Of a DNA stretch of 64,000 nt, positions 22,869 through 32,939 are shown piece after piece (within the stretch, counting starts at the first letter, position 1; each line of letters begins with the position of its first letter). The DNA is from Xylona heveae TC161 (lineage: Eukaryota > Ascomycota > Xylonomycetes > Xylonales > Xylonaceae): NCBI RefSeq assembly GCF_001619985.1, contig NW_017264195.1, forward strand, positions 2,046,001 through 2,110,000, written 5' to 3'. The notes beneath the pieces were generated by a model. That model was not told the origin of the DNA and did no database searches. It saw only the letters and a list, made by a program, of their open reading frames with translations. The translations under genes and the position numbers were made by a program.

Positions 22869-24970
22869 ATGCGGCTTTCTATATCCTGTGATGCTTGTCG
22901 GTAAGATGAGATCGATTCCATGTCCTCAAATTCATCACACTAAGAATGATTGTAGAGAAGCCAAGGTCAAGTGTATACATGAAGGTCATCCGCCTTGCCG
23001 TCGGTGTCAACGGCGGAATCGACAGGCTTGCGTGCTCACTGATCCACGAGCGTCGCCTTTAAGGCCACGCAGAGACTCGGAGCGAGTTCAGCACAAGGCA
23101 AGATCTGCTCCTAGAGCTGCAGTGGCCAATTCCACTGTCAATCGCGCCGCCCCAACCAATGATCTCCAACCTACTACGCCTTCTAATCCGATTGCATCGT
23201 TATCTGCGTCCACCATCATCTGTGCCTGTGATACCTACCGTAAGAAATTCCCTGTAGCCAACTTTCTCCATTATCCATCACTTATTGCCGAAATATCGGC
23301 CAATCCTTCGTCCGTGGACCCGGTGTTTGTGGCTTCACTGTTTTCCTTATGTGCCCGCTTTCTTCCAGAGCATCACCTGGAGGCTGGCGAAACATATGCC
23401 GAGTATGCACGCGCCGAGCTGGCTCGTAAGGCATTCGAGGCTCCTTCACTTTACCTGGCACAGTCTTCAGCAATGATGGTGTTCTATGAGTGGGGCTCAG
23501 GGCATCCCTATAAAGCATGGATGTATAGTGGTAAGTGTAGCGCCTTTTTTATATGGAACATGCGCTGACCTCGTCAGGAATGGCAACTTATATGGTCCAG
23601 TCGCTGTTACGAACAGCGGACGATAGCATGGAGCAAAATCCAGATGAATTCCAAGCCTCCCAGATCCAGTACGAGCAGCTTGTCCGCACTTATTGGGTCT
23701 GCTTTGCTCAAGACTGTGAGCTAAGCTCAGGAGCTCGCCAGCATTTTTCTCCCTCCTTTCGCCAGATCTCTGTGCCCTTGCCAATCAGCGATCATGATTT
23801 CAATTTTGGTCGTCGAGGGTCACCAAGATTGATGCCGGCGAATCTTAGTCGAGATTCCCCGCTGTGCATGAAGATGACTATTGATCATGGCTTGATCGTC
23901 GTGACCCGCGGGTTTGATATCTCTGTACGCATCTTGCGATTTGCCAACGAAAGTCGTCGTGGTCGGACATCGTCAACGACTACGGATTCATTATCGATCC
24001 AGCAGCGGAACTGGCAAATCCTGAAAGAGGAGCTGGATGAATGGAGGGCCCTGCAAGACTTCACTCTTCAATATCCCGCTACTAGCGTCCAGGCGCATGT
24101 TGCTCTCGGATACGGTGAGCTCTTTGCTTACATCAATCTGATCTATTTTATGAGGTAGGTGTTAGGATGACCATTCTCCGAGTCATATCAAATTAGTCAC
24201 AGTTCAGTGTGATTAACTTGCTGCAGCATTCTATTCCTCTATCGCGACCAGCTTTTGTCTAGCTTAAAGCAGGTCCATGAGTCCCGTCAGGATCGTGCCA
24301 TTGAACACCTTTTTGAAGCTGCACAAAGTATTGGAGGTGTCTTATCAGCCCTGGAGGCCTCCGGGGCCCCCATCATCACTCCATATTCCGGATTCAGTGC
24401 CTTTGTTGCTGCACATGTAAATATGTATGGCACGGTGTCACCGTTACGATATCCAGGTGGGCAAGAGCGGGCAGAGGCAGAGAAGAAGTCTAATTTCTCG
24501 TACCTTGAACGGCTGTGCAAATTCTGGCCAGTCGGTCATAGCTGGGTATGTCTGCTATTTTTATTTTCAAGTTAACTTGCATCGGGGTTAACTATTGGCA
24601 GTGGCGAACCGTACAAGAAGCAAACAAATTCTACCAAAGTGCGAAGAATAACCAAGAGCACGTCCTTGCAGGTGACCGTCACGGCCATATCACCCTAGCA
24701 GGCACTCTCGATGAGTACGGCGATATTCGATCGTCTCGTCCTCTTCAGGGGCCGTCCTCGAATACCCGCCGGCGAGCAACAGGAACGGAGGCAAATATAC
24801 CTCCACAAGGGGGACAGATGGACTCTCCTGCTCAGACCCATCTTCCGTTTAGTGACCAGTTTACCTTGGACTCTCACGAACTGGAGATGCTGCAGTGGCC
24901 CTTTATTGACGAAACATGGTCATCTGGTTTTGATACAGGGCTTGACTCTGCATGGCCCAATTTTGGCTGA
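22869..24970 (+). CDS. Zn(II)2Cys6 fungal transcription factor
   Basis: Five exons (22869-22900, 22956-23530, 23578-24154, 24227-24545, 24602-24970) give 623 aa. The binuclear zinc cluster is at the extreme N-terminus with cysteines at 7, 10, 17, 25, 28 and 36 (CDACREAKVKC, then CRRCQRRNRQAC). An intron splits it after the second cysteine, a common position in these regulators. A basic linker is followed by the fungal middle homology region (FLHYPSLIAEISANP, AEYARAELARKAFE, AWMYSGMATYMVQSL, RTYWVCFAQDCELSSG). The C-terminus is acidic with DSHELEMLQWPFIDETW, a plausible activation domain. Its targets are unknown. Neighbouring PLP-enzyme and tRNA-editing genes could be targets, but nothing in the sequence proves it. 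Confidence 0.93.
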
Positions 24971-25850
24971 CATGGGAAAGCCAAGCTGTAGGACTTGCAT
25001 AGGACTGCAGAATGATCCAGATTCGGAACTTGAGGCCGACTAAGGTCCTTGATGATCAGCATACCCGGTGAGTCGGCCTGTATCTCAAAGTCTCATGCAC
25101 GTCACAACAAGCCACTACTGTGACATCTTCACCATTACTCGTCCAACATGCTATTATTAGTCACTTGTTGGTCATGAACTGGGGGATTCCGCGAGCTCAG
25201 GACGAATCCCACTCATTCGGTCCCCATTTGTAGCCGACGTGCGTCCGTCATTGTCGCCCTTTAACAAGACCGACTCAAAGGCTCCCGTTCGCAGTTGTGC
25301 CCCAGTCGGGAGAGACACTATACTGGCTCACCGTTATTCCTTCAAGGACAGCCCTCCTTACCTGAATAAACACTCTCTATGAGGACTCTCAAGAAGCTGA
25401 GGTAGCATCATCCTTGAATTTGATGATGACGCATGCCTTACCGTCTGACCCTCATGGAAGACATTTCTGACGAAGCAGACACAATCGTCATATGGGTATC
25501 TCCTGCTTGCACGATTCGCAAGAGGACTCGGTGTTTGCCTTCAGACAATCGAAGACCACTTTTGATTGACTGTCCCGAGCAGAGAAGGATCCTCTGACCA
25601 TATCGCTGCAGTCTCACCAAGCCAAGGATGGCCCCTTTCCCTGTTTATTGATGTAGAGTGTAGACAGGTCTTCACTATTAATTGATACGAGACATTGAGA
25701 ATTCAAGCTAGCGGTCGTGACTACGACTCCCTTCCCCCAAAAAAAACCTAATAAATCTAAATCTATTTCAATATCCGGCACAACTCCACCTCCCCTACCG
25801 AAAACCATCCCATTAAACTCCTCTGCTGCTGCTACTTAAATACTCACTAC
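24971..25850. other. Intergenic stretch between the Zn2Cys6 gene and the AlaX gene
   Basis: No gene supported in about 880 bp. The two genes converge here. Short open frames have no recognised domain. Confidence 0.5.
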
Positions 25851-27063
25851 TCACACATCCGTAATCTCATACGACACCTTCGAAACGCCCTTCGACCTAC
25901 TGATCTTCCTCACCACAACGCCTCCAATATCCCGCGTCGTCGGCAAATGCGTGCCCCCACAGGGATACGCTCCCACGCCATCAACATCTACCACACGCAC
26001 CTGCACTTTTCCATCACCGTCAATTGGCAGTTTAAACCCTTCTGGCAACGCCGCACAGCGCGCTTTTGCCTGCTCCTCATCCCACAACTCAACATTCACT
26101 GCAAGGCTCCGCTGCACCAACTCGCTCACCCTTTCCTGAATCGCAGCCTTGTGCTCACCGGCAATCAGGCCCCGAAACTCGACAAACGCCATCCCCGGCG
26201 CGTGGTTTGCTTTGATTTCAGACACGGGTTGTCCGATTTGGTCCTGTAGTTGTCGGACTGCAAGGCCCAGAATGTGCCCCCCCGTGTGGTACCGCGAGTG
26301 GTAGTTGCGTGTGGCGCTGTCGATGGTCTGCATGACGGATGCGCCTTTTTGCCATGTTGGTTGAACTTGTTCGTTTGGAGGTCCTTGATCATTGGGACGT
26401 CCTCCTTTGGCATCTTGTGACGAGGACGAAAATCTTCCAAAATGATAGATGATTTGGGGCGCTGTGGTTGACTTGCGGACAAGTTTGACGTTGAATATCG
26501 ATGAACCTTGTTTGTTATTTTCTGCCTTTTCGTCTTGTCTGTGTGGATCTTCTTGGTACTTTCGTTCTAGTGTATTTGCTTGATCTTGACCGTGTTGCTC
26601 TGGCGTCCTCATTTCATCTAGAGATTCCAGTTGCGAAGTAGGCACCGCGGGCTTCATGTACCCGATATCGCTGGGCTGTCCGCCGCCTTGAGGATGAAAT
26701 ATCGTTTCTTCGGTGGCAATAACATAGTCGTCTTCTTCGCTGCCACTATCGATGGCACCTTTGAAAAGCCCTCTGTCCGCTTCTGGAAGAGAATGTATCA
26801 ATTGACACGAGACGATTCTCGTCACGAGCTCGTGTAGCGATGCTTGGGTTTGGTATACTGGCACTGTGCCGGTCCCGCGGGCGATTGTTGATATTGACTA
26901 GTTAGAAGACGCATTAGTTGGTTTTCTGGAATCATCCCAAAATCGCAATTGTTCGTGTGAGTATACTGTATGATATATGCGGCATGCCTGAAGCAGCTGG
27001 CTGGATCCGGATAATGACATATATATTTTCGGACTCAGGACTCAGGATTCATGCACGTACCAT
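25851..27063 (-). CDS. Alanyl-tRNA editing protein (AlaX-type, standalone)
   Basis: AlaX proteins hydrolyse Ser (or Gly) wrongly attached to tRNA-Ala. The catalytic zinc motif HTGGH lies in the stretch YHSRYHTGGHILG, and the second zinc pair in PCGGTH near the C-terminus, which ends with RKISRSKGVSKVSYEI. An HPQGGGQPSD motif in the N-terminal half also fits the AlaRS-like fold. A polar, Gln/Lys-rich insertion of about 65 residues separates the two halves. The conserved region has no in-frame ATG upstream before a stop codon. I therefore place the start ATG at 27063-27061, directly followed by donor GTACGT, and splice across 163 nt to 26897. The result is 349 aa with a start-codon-only first exon. 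That 5' model is inference; a non-AUG start is the alternative. Confidence 0.85.
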
Positions 27064-27919
27064 GATGCTTGACTCTTGCAGCTTGCAGCTTGCAGCTTGC
27101 AGCCTAAGTCTTTCGTCTTCAGGATACGGCTGTTTGAACAACCTTTTTTCTATATCTGTATTCTCGCTTTGCTTTGCTTTCTATGCCTCTGTTTTGATCT
27201 TGAATTGAGTATAGTATATCAAAATATCTATCATATAAATATGTGTAGTAGGAAAAAAAAAATAAAGTCAAGATATCACTTGAGAGGAGACGGTTTTTAT
27301 ATGATAAACCAAACAACGATTTCGGAAAGATTGATTCCCGATAAGTTACTAAGGTAGAGACAGGCGAGGGGGGAGGTTTGTTGTGAAATTGGGGAGAGGT
27401 AGTAAACTGGAGTTATTTATATATTTCCGAAGTATCGGGAATAAATGTGCGGAGTTGTGGTTGGATCGAGGACTATTTCCGCGTTTCGGGAGTCGGCGAG
27501 TCGCCAGTTCGCCAAATCAATGCAAATTGAGCAGTCCGAGGCGGTATCGAAGATAATGAGCGTGGATTCTTTGGCTGGTCGCTGCGCCAAAAATAAAAGG
27601 AAAGAAAAGAGAAGATAAGGTAATGAAAGCTGAAACATCAAAATGGGAGAAAATTAAAAATAAATATAGGAAACTTAAGAAAAAGCAAAAAAAGCGTACA
27701 AAACACGAGGATTATGTGTTATATGGGTTTCAAGAGGCTTGGAAGGAGAAAGTAAACATGGGTTAGAGGGCTAGAGCAGGAGGCTTGGAAAGGTGAATTT
27801 ATAGTCAAGGACCCAGAGCATCTAACACTTGAAGTCTAACACTAAGAAGTCTAATTTAAATCTATATGATGAAAGCCAGGCTAGTTATACTTTATAAAGA
27901 TGGCTCAGCTCGTATGCAA
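27064..27919. other. Intergenic stretch upstream of the AlaX gene
   Basis: AT-rich, no gene seen. It contains a 7-bp tandem repeat (TTGCAGC, about four copies, 27076-27103) close to the proposed AlaX start and the 3' end of the PLP lyase gene. Confidence 0.5.
27076..27103. repeat. 7-bp tandem repeat (CTTGCAG)
   Basis: Four head-to-tail copies immediately upstream of the proposed AlaX start codon, so probably in its promoter or leader. Confidence 0.8.
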
Positions 27920-28987
27920 TTAAGTCCACTGTCTCACCCACGCATTGAAATCGGCCACCTCTGATGCATTTGTTGCCCATGACGTGACAATCCTCACCAC
28001 AGCTTGTTGCTCATCTAGGTGCTCCCAGATATAGAAGCTATACCGCTCTTCTAAGCGGCGAATCAAGCTTGTTGGCAGTATTACAAAAACTTGATTCGTC
28101 TCTGTTTTTGCCGATAATCGGTATCCCAACGTTTGGAAATTGTCGGAAATCATATGGGCCATCTTGTTGGCATTTGTTGCCAGCTCAAAGAAGAGATCTC
28201 CCCGGAAGAGTTCTGCAAACTGGGCACCTATGATACGACCCTTGGCCAGCAAGGCGCCGTGTTGTTTCAAGTGGAAAGCAAAGCCTTCCGCCAAGTGGCT
28301 CCGCACAACAATGGCCTCCCCCAGTAATGCGCCCATCTTGGTCCCGCCAATCCAGAAAATGTCTGTTAGATCGACTAGATCTCGCGGTGTCAAATTATTT
28401 GACGGCGCACTCAGTGCGACTCCAATGCGAGCGCCATCCATGTGAAGTAACAGGTTCCAGCGTTTGCACACTGCGCTGATACTTTCCAGCTCTTGCTTGG
28501 TGTAGATGGTTCCTAATTCCGTAGCGTTGGAAATATAGACCAGCCGCGGTTTAGCCATGTGCGGGAAGAATTGATTCTGACGGACAGTCTTCTCCAGGTT
28601 TTCTGCCGTCATTTTCCCTCGTGATCCAGGGACAATAATCATTTTGTGTCCGGTAGCTTCAATGGCACCCGCTTCCTTGTCCACAATATGTCCTGACCCG
28701 ACAGTCAGCACTGCCTCGTAAGGCCGTAAACAGCTCGCGATGCAGATCAAGTTGGCAGAGGTCCCGCTGGGCACGAAGTGGATGGCCACCTCATCCTCGG
28801 TGGCAGAAAGTTTTCTTTGGATTAATCGGCGTGCTTCGCTGCTGTATTCATCGTTCCCATAAGAGACTTGCTGCGTTGAATTGGTGCGCACAAGAGCTTC
28901 GAGGAGTTGCGGATGAGCACCTTCGCTGTAGTCGTCGGTAAAGCTGTACTTGGGCGGCGTCTTGGTTTCAAGAAAAGAGGAAGGCAT
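27920..28987 (-). CDS. Threonine aldolase-like PLP enzyme (fold type I, beta-eliminating lyase family)
   Basis: A single uninterrupted exon of 355 codons. Low-specificity threonine aldolases cleave threonine or allo-threonine to glycine and acetaldehyde. The start MPSSFLETKTPPKYSFTDDY leads into the family motif DDYSEGAHPQLLEAL. Next come the cofactor-binding FVPSGTSANLICIASCL, the HMDGARIG motif with the PLP-interacting Asp, and the PLP lysine in WIGGTKMGALLGE (near residue 215). Length equals the bacterial enzymes. It looks closer to bacterial low-specificity aldolases than to yeast Gly1, from memory of those families. Intron lack stands out among intron-bearing neighbours; transfer from bacteria is possible but unproven. 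The exact amino-acid substrate cannot be fixed from sequence alone. Confidence 0.88.
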   Translation of the reverse strand: MPSSFLETKTPPKYSFTDDYSEGAHPQLLEALVRTNSTQQVSYGNDEYSSEARRLIQRKLSATEDEVAIHFVPSGTSANLICIASCLRPYEAVLTVGSGHIVDKEAGAIEATGHKMIIVPGSRGKMTAENLEKTVRQNQFFPHMAKPRLVYISNATELGTIYTKQELESISAVCKRWNLLLHMDGARIGVALSAPSNNLTPRDLVDLTDIFWIGGTKMGALLGEAIVVRSHLAEGFAFHLKQHGALLAKGRIIGAQFAELFRGDLFFELATNANKMAHMISDNFQTLGYRLSAKTETNQVFVILPTSLIRRLEERYSFYIWEHLDEQQAVVRIVTSWATNASEVADFNAWVRQWT

Positions 28988-29972
28988 TTTTAGAATGTAT
29001 AATTTGAGAGGAAATAGTCAGTAAAGGGCGTGAGGCATTGAAAGAGCAAAATGTTCTATGGATCGAGCTGATAAACATGTAATATAGGGCGGTTGAGTCG
29101 AGCCTTGAAGTCCAAAACTTATTCCCGATGTCGGGAATGCACTGCACATCCCACCTCTTATCAAATGTTGGATCTAGTCGATCGAACGAATGGAATTGCG
29201 TCAATTATGTTCCCCGGATTTCGTAAATATTGCTCTCCCAAGTAGTAGAAGGCACTAGCAGCTATTTCCAGTAGTTCTGCCTTCGTGCAATCCTGAGTCC
29301 ATCCAGCACGAAGTCAGCATCAGCGTCCGGCGCAGAGGAGAAAAGCCTCGCCCTCTCCTTCATTTCCTCTCACTGTGAATATTCAGAGTCAATAGTTTAT
29401 TTCAGATGAAGAATAATTATTCTTGGATAAGAGTAGACATTGGAAGTATGATCTTCGGACCCTGCAAAAGTGGTAATATTACCAACGGGACATAGGAGTT
29501 ATGGTGTGGTGTGTCTAGATTATAACCATAGAAGTTATAGTATGGTTATAAATGCGAGAATTCATGAGCAGGACAGTCACGTTTGCTTCTCGACCACTTC
29601 ATTTCCATTCAAGTGCTTATTCTCCATTTGCTGTAGATGAGGACTTGGAATCTGAGTCTAGATATGACTTAATCCGCACATAATTGGAACGCTCTTTGTT
29701 GGACTTTAATATTGTTCTCTATTGTTTATCAATTTCCTGGGTTGGCTATTGTTCTCGCCAAAGCTCCGCCCTCCGACCTTCACCCCACCCTATACATCAC
29801 CACAGGAGATATAATTCACCGCCTTTCAGCTGCAAACCGACCACCCTCGTCCCAAGCTGTATATCTCTGGTTCCGCCACCATTCTTTGCCTGCAGTTTGG
29901 AAAAATCAACCTCAAAGTGTTCGTCCAGACCCAGAGATAGAAAAAAAATTACCTTCAACAATAAGCATACAA
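28988..29972. other. Shared upstream region of the PLP lyase (-) and RAM2 (+)
   Basis: About 985 bp between divergent genes. No additional gene seen. Copies of TTATAACCATA and TATAGTATGGTTATA near 29500-29550 form a short imperfect AT-rich repeat. Confidence 0.45.
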
Positions 29973-31187
29973 ATGGGGAGCTACGCCGACGACTCGAAAT
30001 GGGCGGACATTGTTCCGATCCCCCAGGACGATGGCGGCCCAAATGCGCTGGCGACTATAGCATACCCAGATGCCTATAGTGAAGCTACATCATATTTGCG
30101 GGCAATCATGGCCAAGAACGAGTTCAGCGATCGGGTGCTTGAACTCACTGCGGATATCATTGACATGAACCCTGCGCATTACACGGTATGGTAAGTGCCA
30201 TGGCTTCTTAGCTTTTCTAGTAACTTGACAGAAAGCAATTTTCGATACTAACAGAGTATCTTACCACAGGTTGTATCGTGCAAAGACTCTACTGCAACTG
30301 AATAAGGATCTGAGAGAGGAGCTCGACTGGGTGAATCCTATTGCGCTGGCACATCAGAAGAATTATCAAATATGGTATGCTTACGAGAACCTCCTCTATT
30401 TTCCCCGACTCAGCAATACCTGCGCATTGTATAATAATAGCTTACTCTTTTATCTTTCAGGCACCACCGGCAGCTTCTGACAGACAAACGAAATGCATAC
30501 GACGGGGAACGTGAATTTATCGGAGAAATGCTGGACGAAGACTCAAAAAACTACCACGTATGGTCATACCGGCAATGGCTAGTTCGACGATTTGATCTCT
30601 GGGACGACAAGGAGATTCCATTTGTAGAAGAGATGCTCAAGCGGGACATTCGGAACAATTCCGCCTGGAATCATCGCTGGTTCACAGTGTTTGGACGATA
30701 TAGACCCTTAACCGACATAAAGCATACGGAACAGTCAAAACAAGCCGCATCTTTTGCTCCTTTATCCCAGACTGGCAGAACAATAGAGTCATATCCGGAT
30801 AGTCTTATTGACCGCGAGGTTGCCTTTGCACAAGAAGCTATCAAGCTCGCGCCGCAAAATCAGAGTCCCTGGAACTATCTCTCTGGGGTATTGCGGGAGG
30901 CCGGACGGCCACTGGCTACTGTGAAGCCATTTGTGGAGCAGTTTGCGAACCTGGACGAACCGGAAAAGGTCCGGTCGAGTCACGCCCTGGATTTCCTGGC
31001 CTCGATATATGCTGGTGAACAACCAACTTCTGGCCCTAGCAGTGCAGATGAAAGCCAAAAAGATGTGAAGAAGGCGTGTCAAGCACTCGATCTTCTTGCT
31101 GAAAAATATGACCCCATTCGACGATTCTACTGGGGCTGGAGGAAAGATATAATTACAAAGGAGGCTAGAGCGACTGGTACTGCATGA
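29973..31187 (+). CDS. RAM2: Protein farnesyltransferase / geranylgeranyltransferase-I subunit alpha
   Basis: Three exons (29973-30190, 30270-30374, 30461-31187) give 349 aa, the usual length. This subunit pairs with Ram1 (farnesyltransferase) or Cdc43 (GGTase-I) to attach isoprenoids to CaaX cysteines of Ras, Rho and pheromone proteins. Five tetratricopeptide-like PFTA repeats are visible: NPAHYTVWLYRAKTL, KNYQIWHHRQLL, KNYHVWSYRQWLVR, NNSAWNHRWFTVF and NQSPWNYLSGVLRE. Both introns interrupt a Trp codon (TG|G) at the core of a repeat. The N-terminus SKWADIVPIPQDDG is typical. Its product is the substrate maker for Ste24, encoded 10 kb to the left. Confidence 0.96.
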
Positions 31188-31541
31188 ATCGAGTGTTCTT
31201 TGTGCAGCGATTTTATCAATGAATACCCGGCGTTCTAGTTGATTGGAAAAGAATCTATTAAAGCATGTATACAGAGACCAGATTAGTCAAATTCAGGGAA
31301 ATGTTGACACAATGCATAAGCATGTAATATGAACAAATTCAAGTAACATTCTTACGCATTTCCATAATCCTTAAATTCAAACAGATCCGATGTGACATAA
31401 ATAGCCCTATACTAATGCAAAACCCGACAATCAATTATCCATATTAAGAGCGCGACTTCAAGCCAAAATCATTGCGTATTGCAACCAATACTCGACCGCA
31501 TAGATTAATCCTAACTCCAAATACGGCATGAACCCGAGCAT
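31188..31541. other. Convergent intergenic stretch RAM2 / dehydratase
   Basis: AT-rich 3' flanks of two convergent genes; no gene seen. Confidence 0.5.
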
Positions 31542-32939
31542 CTACCCACGCGGCGCAGTCACCGAGCTAGGCACCATCTCATCGTCCGCAGCCCCCAGCT
31601 TGTCCACCAACGGTCCATACACGCGACGATACTCTGCGAGCCCTTCCACCGTAATGTTCGACCCGCCACAGACTACCAAAACGACTTTACTCTCAGGCGT
31701 CAAATGCGGCAGCAACTGCTTCAGTCTCTTGCCATTATAACACACCGCGACACTCACACCACACGCCGCCTCGACAAGCAATCGCTCGTCGTCCGCGAGC
31801 CGCCACGATCCCATGGCCGCTTCCGCATCCGAGAGCACCAAACTCTTCACATTATTCTGCACGTTCTCGCGTCCGAGTTGGCCCAGCTCGAACGCCTTTT
31901 CCGCAACGCGCGTCGCTCCCAAGCTGGTCGCGATACTCGTTATTCCTGTCAACGTGACCAGTTCATTTGCGTCCAATGCCGAGGCCAGCGAGTCCGCTCC
32001 TGCCGTCTCGACGGCGACGACAGATACGTCCGGTGACCAGCCGTGTCGCTCGAGACCTTGCATGATGCCAATAAAGAGGCCGCCGCCGCCGACGGAGCAT
32101 ATGATTGCGTCTGGCTTTTCGGCCTGTACTGTTTTTGCGTCTCGTGCATGGTCTTGGGCGCCATGACTATCCCGAAAATCGGCAGCAATTTCATCGACAA
32201 TCGTCGAATTACCCTTCCAGATATCTGGATGGTCAAAAGGCGGCACATATACCCCCTTGGTATCCCGAGTTAGGATCTCCTCGCGCAGGAATCGATCGGC
32301 TTCGGCCCAGCTCGCCCCGTGCTGGATCACGTCTGTGGCCCCAGCGACGCGGATCTTGGCAATCATCATGGGTTTTGTCGACATGGGCACGACCACTGTG
32401 GCAGGGTGGCCCAGGTCCTGTGCGGCAGTCACGCATGCGAGTCCTGCGTTGCCGCCGCTGGAGCTGTAGAAGTGGATGTCGGGATCATCTCCGCGTTCAC
32501 GTAGTCGTGCGAGAAGATAGTTTCCGATTCCTCTGTACTTTAGTTAGCTATTATTATTATTTTTTCTTCTTTTTCTTTTTTTTTTGGGTCTTTTTGTATT
32601 TTTGCATTGTTTTCACTTGATTTCTCAATCCAGGAGTAGTGAAAGGGAAAAAAACAGGGGAAACGTATGTATTTACATACCGTGATTTAAAAGAACCCGC
32701 GGGTTGCAGATTATCTAGCTTGAGAAAGACTTTGCTTCTACGTCTGAGCTTGTGCTTTTCTTTTTTTTTTGCATTTGATGTTTTTTCCCATCCCGTCTTC
32801 AGAGTATATTTTGTGACGTATACTTGAAGACAGGCAGGAGGAGAGGTTACACGTACCATCCTGCGGCGCGGGAAAGCGCGGATGACTCTATCAGGGGCGT
32901 CTTGCGCCAGGGCTGTGTCGACGGAGCCGTCTTTGTCAT
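31542..32939 (-). CDS. L-serine/L-threonine dehydratase (PLP fold type II)
   Basis: Three exons (32939-32857, 32734-32681, 32532-31542) give 375 aa. The enzyme deaminates serine to pyruvate and threonine to 2-oxobutyrate. The start MTKTAPSTQPWRKTPLIESS matches the family. The PLP lysine is in NLQPAGSFKSRGIGN, the phosphate-binding loop is SSSGGNAGLACV, and the glycine cluster is SVGGGGLFIGIMQG. The catabolic CHA1/SDL type fits because no C-terminal ACT domain is present. Intron 1 has an unusual acceptor: three AG sites lie within 9 nt, and only the last (AAG, exon start 32734) avoids a TGA at the junction and restores AAGCKVFLKLDN. Intron 2 is long (148 nt) and A/T-rich. Confidence 0.93.

Noticed and set aside
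22869-32939. Secondary-metabolite biosynthetic cluster
   Set aside because: A Zn2Cys6 regulator and PLP enzymes are present, but no polyketide, non-ribosomal peptide, terpene or other backbone enzyme, and no transporter or tailoring set.
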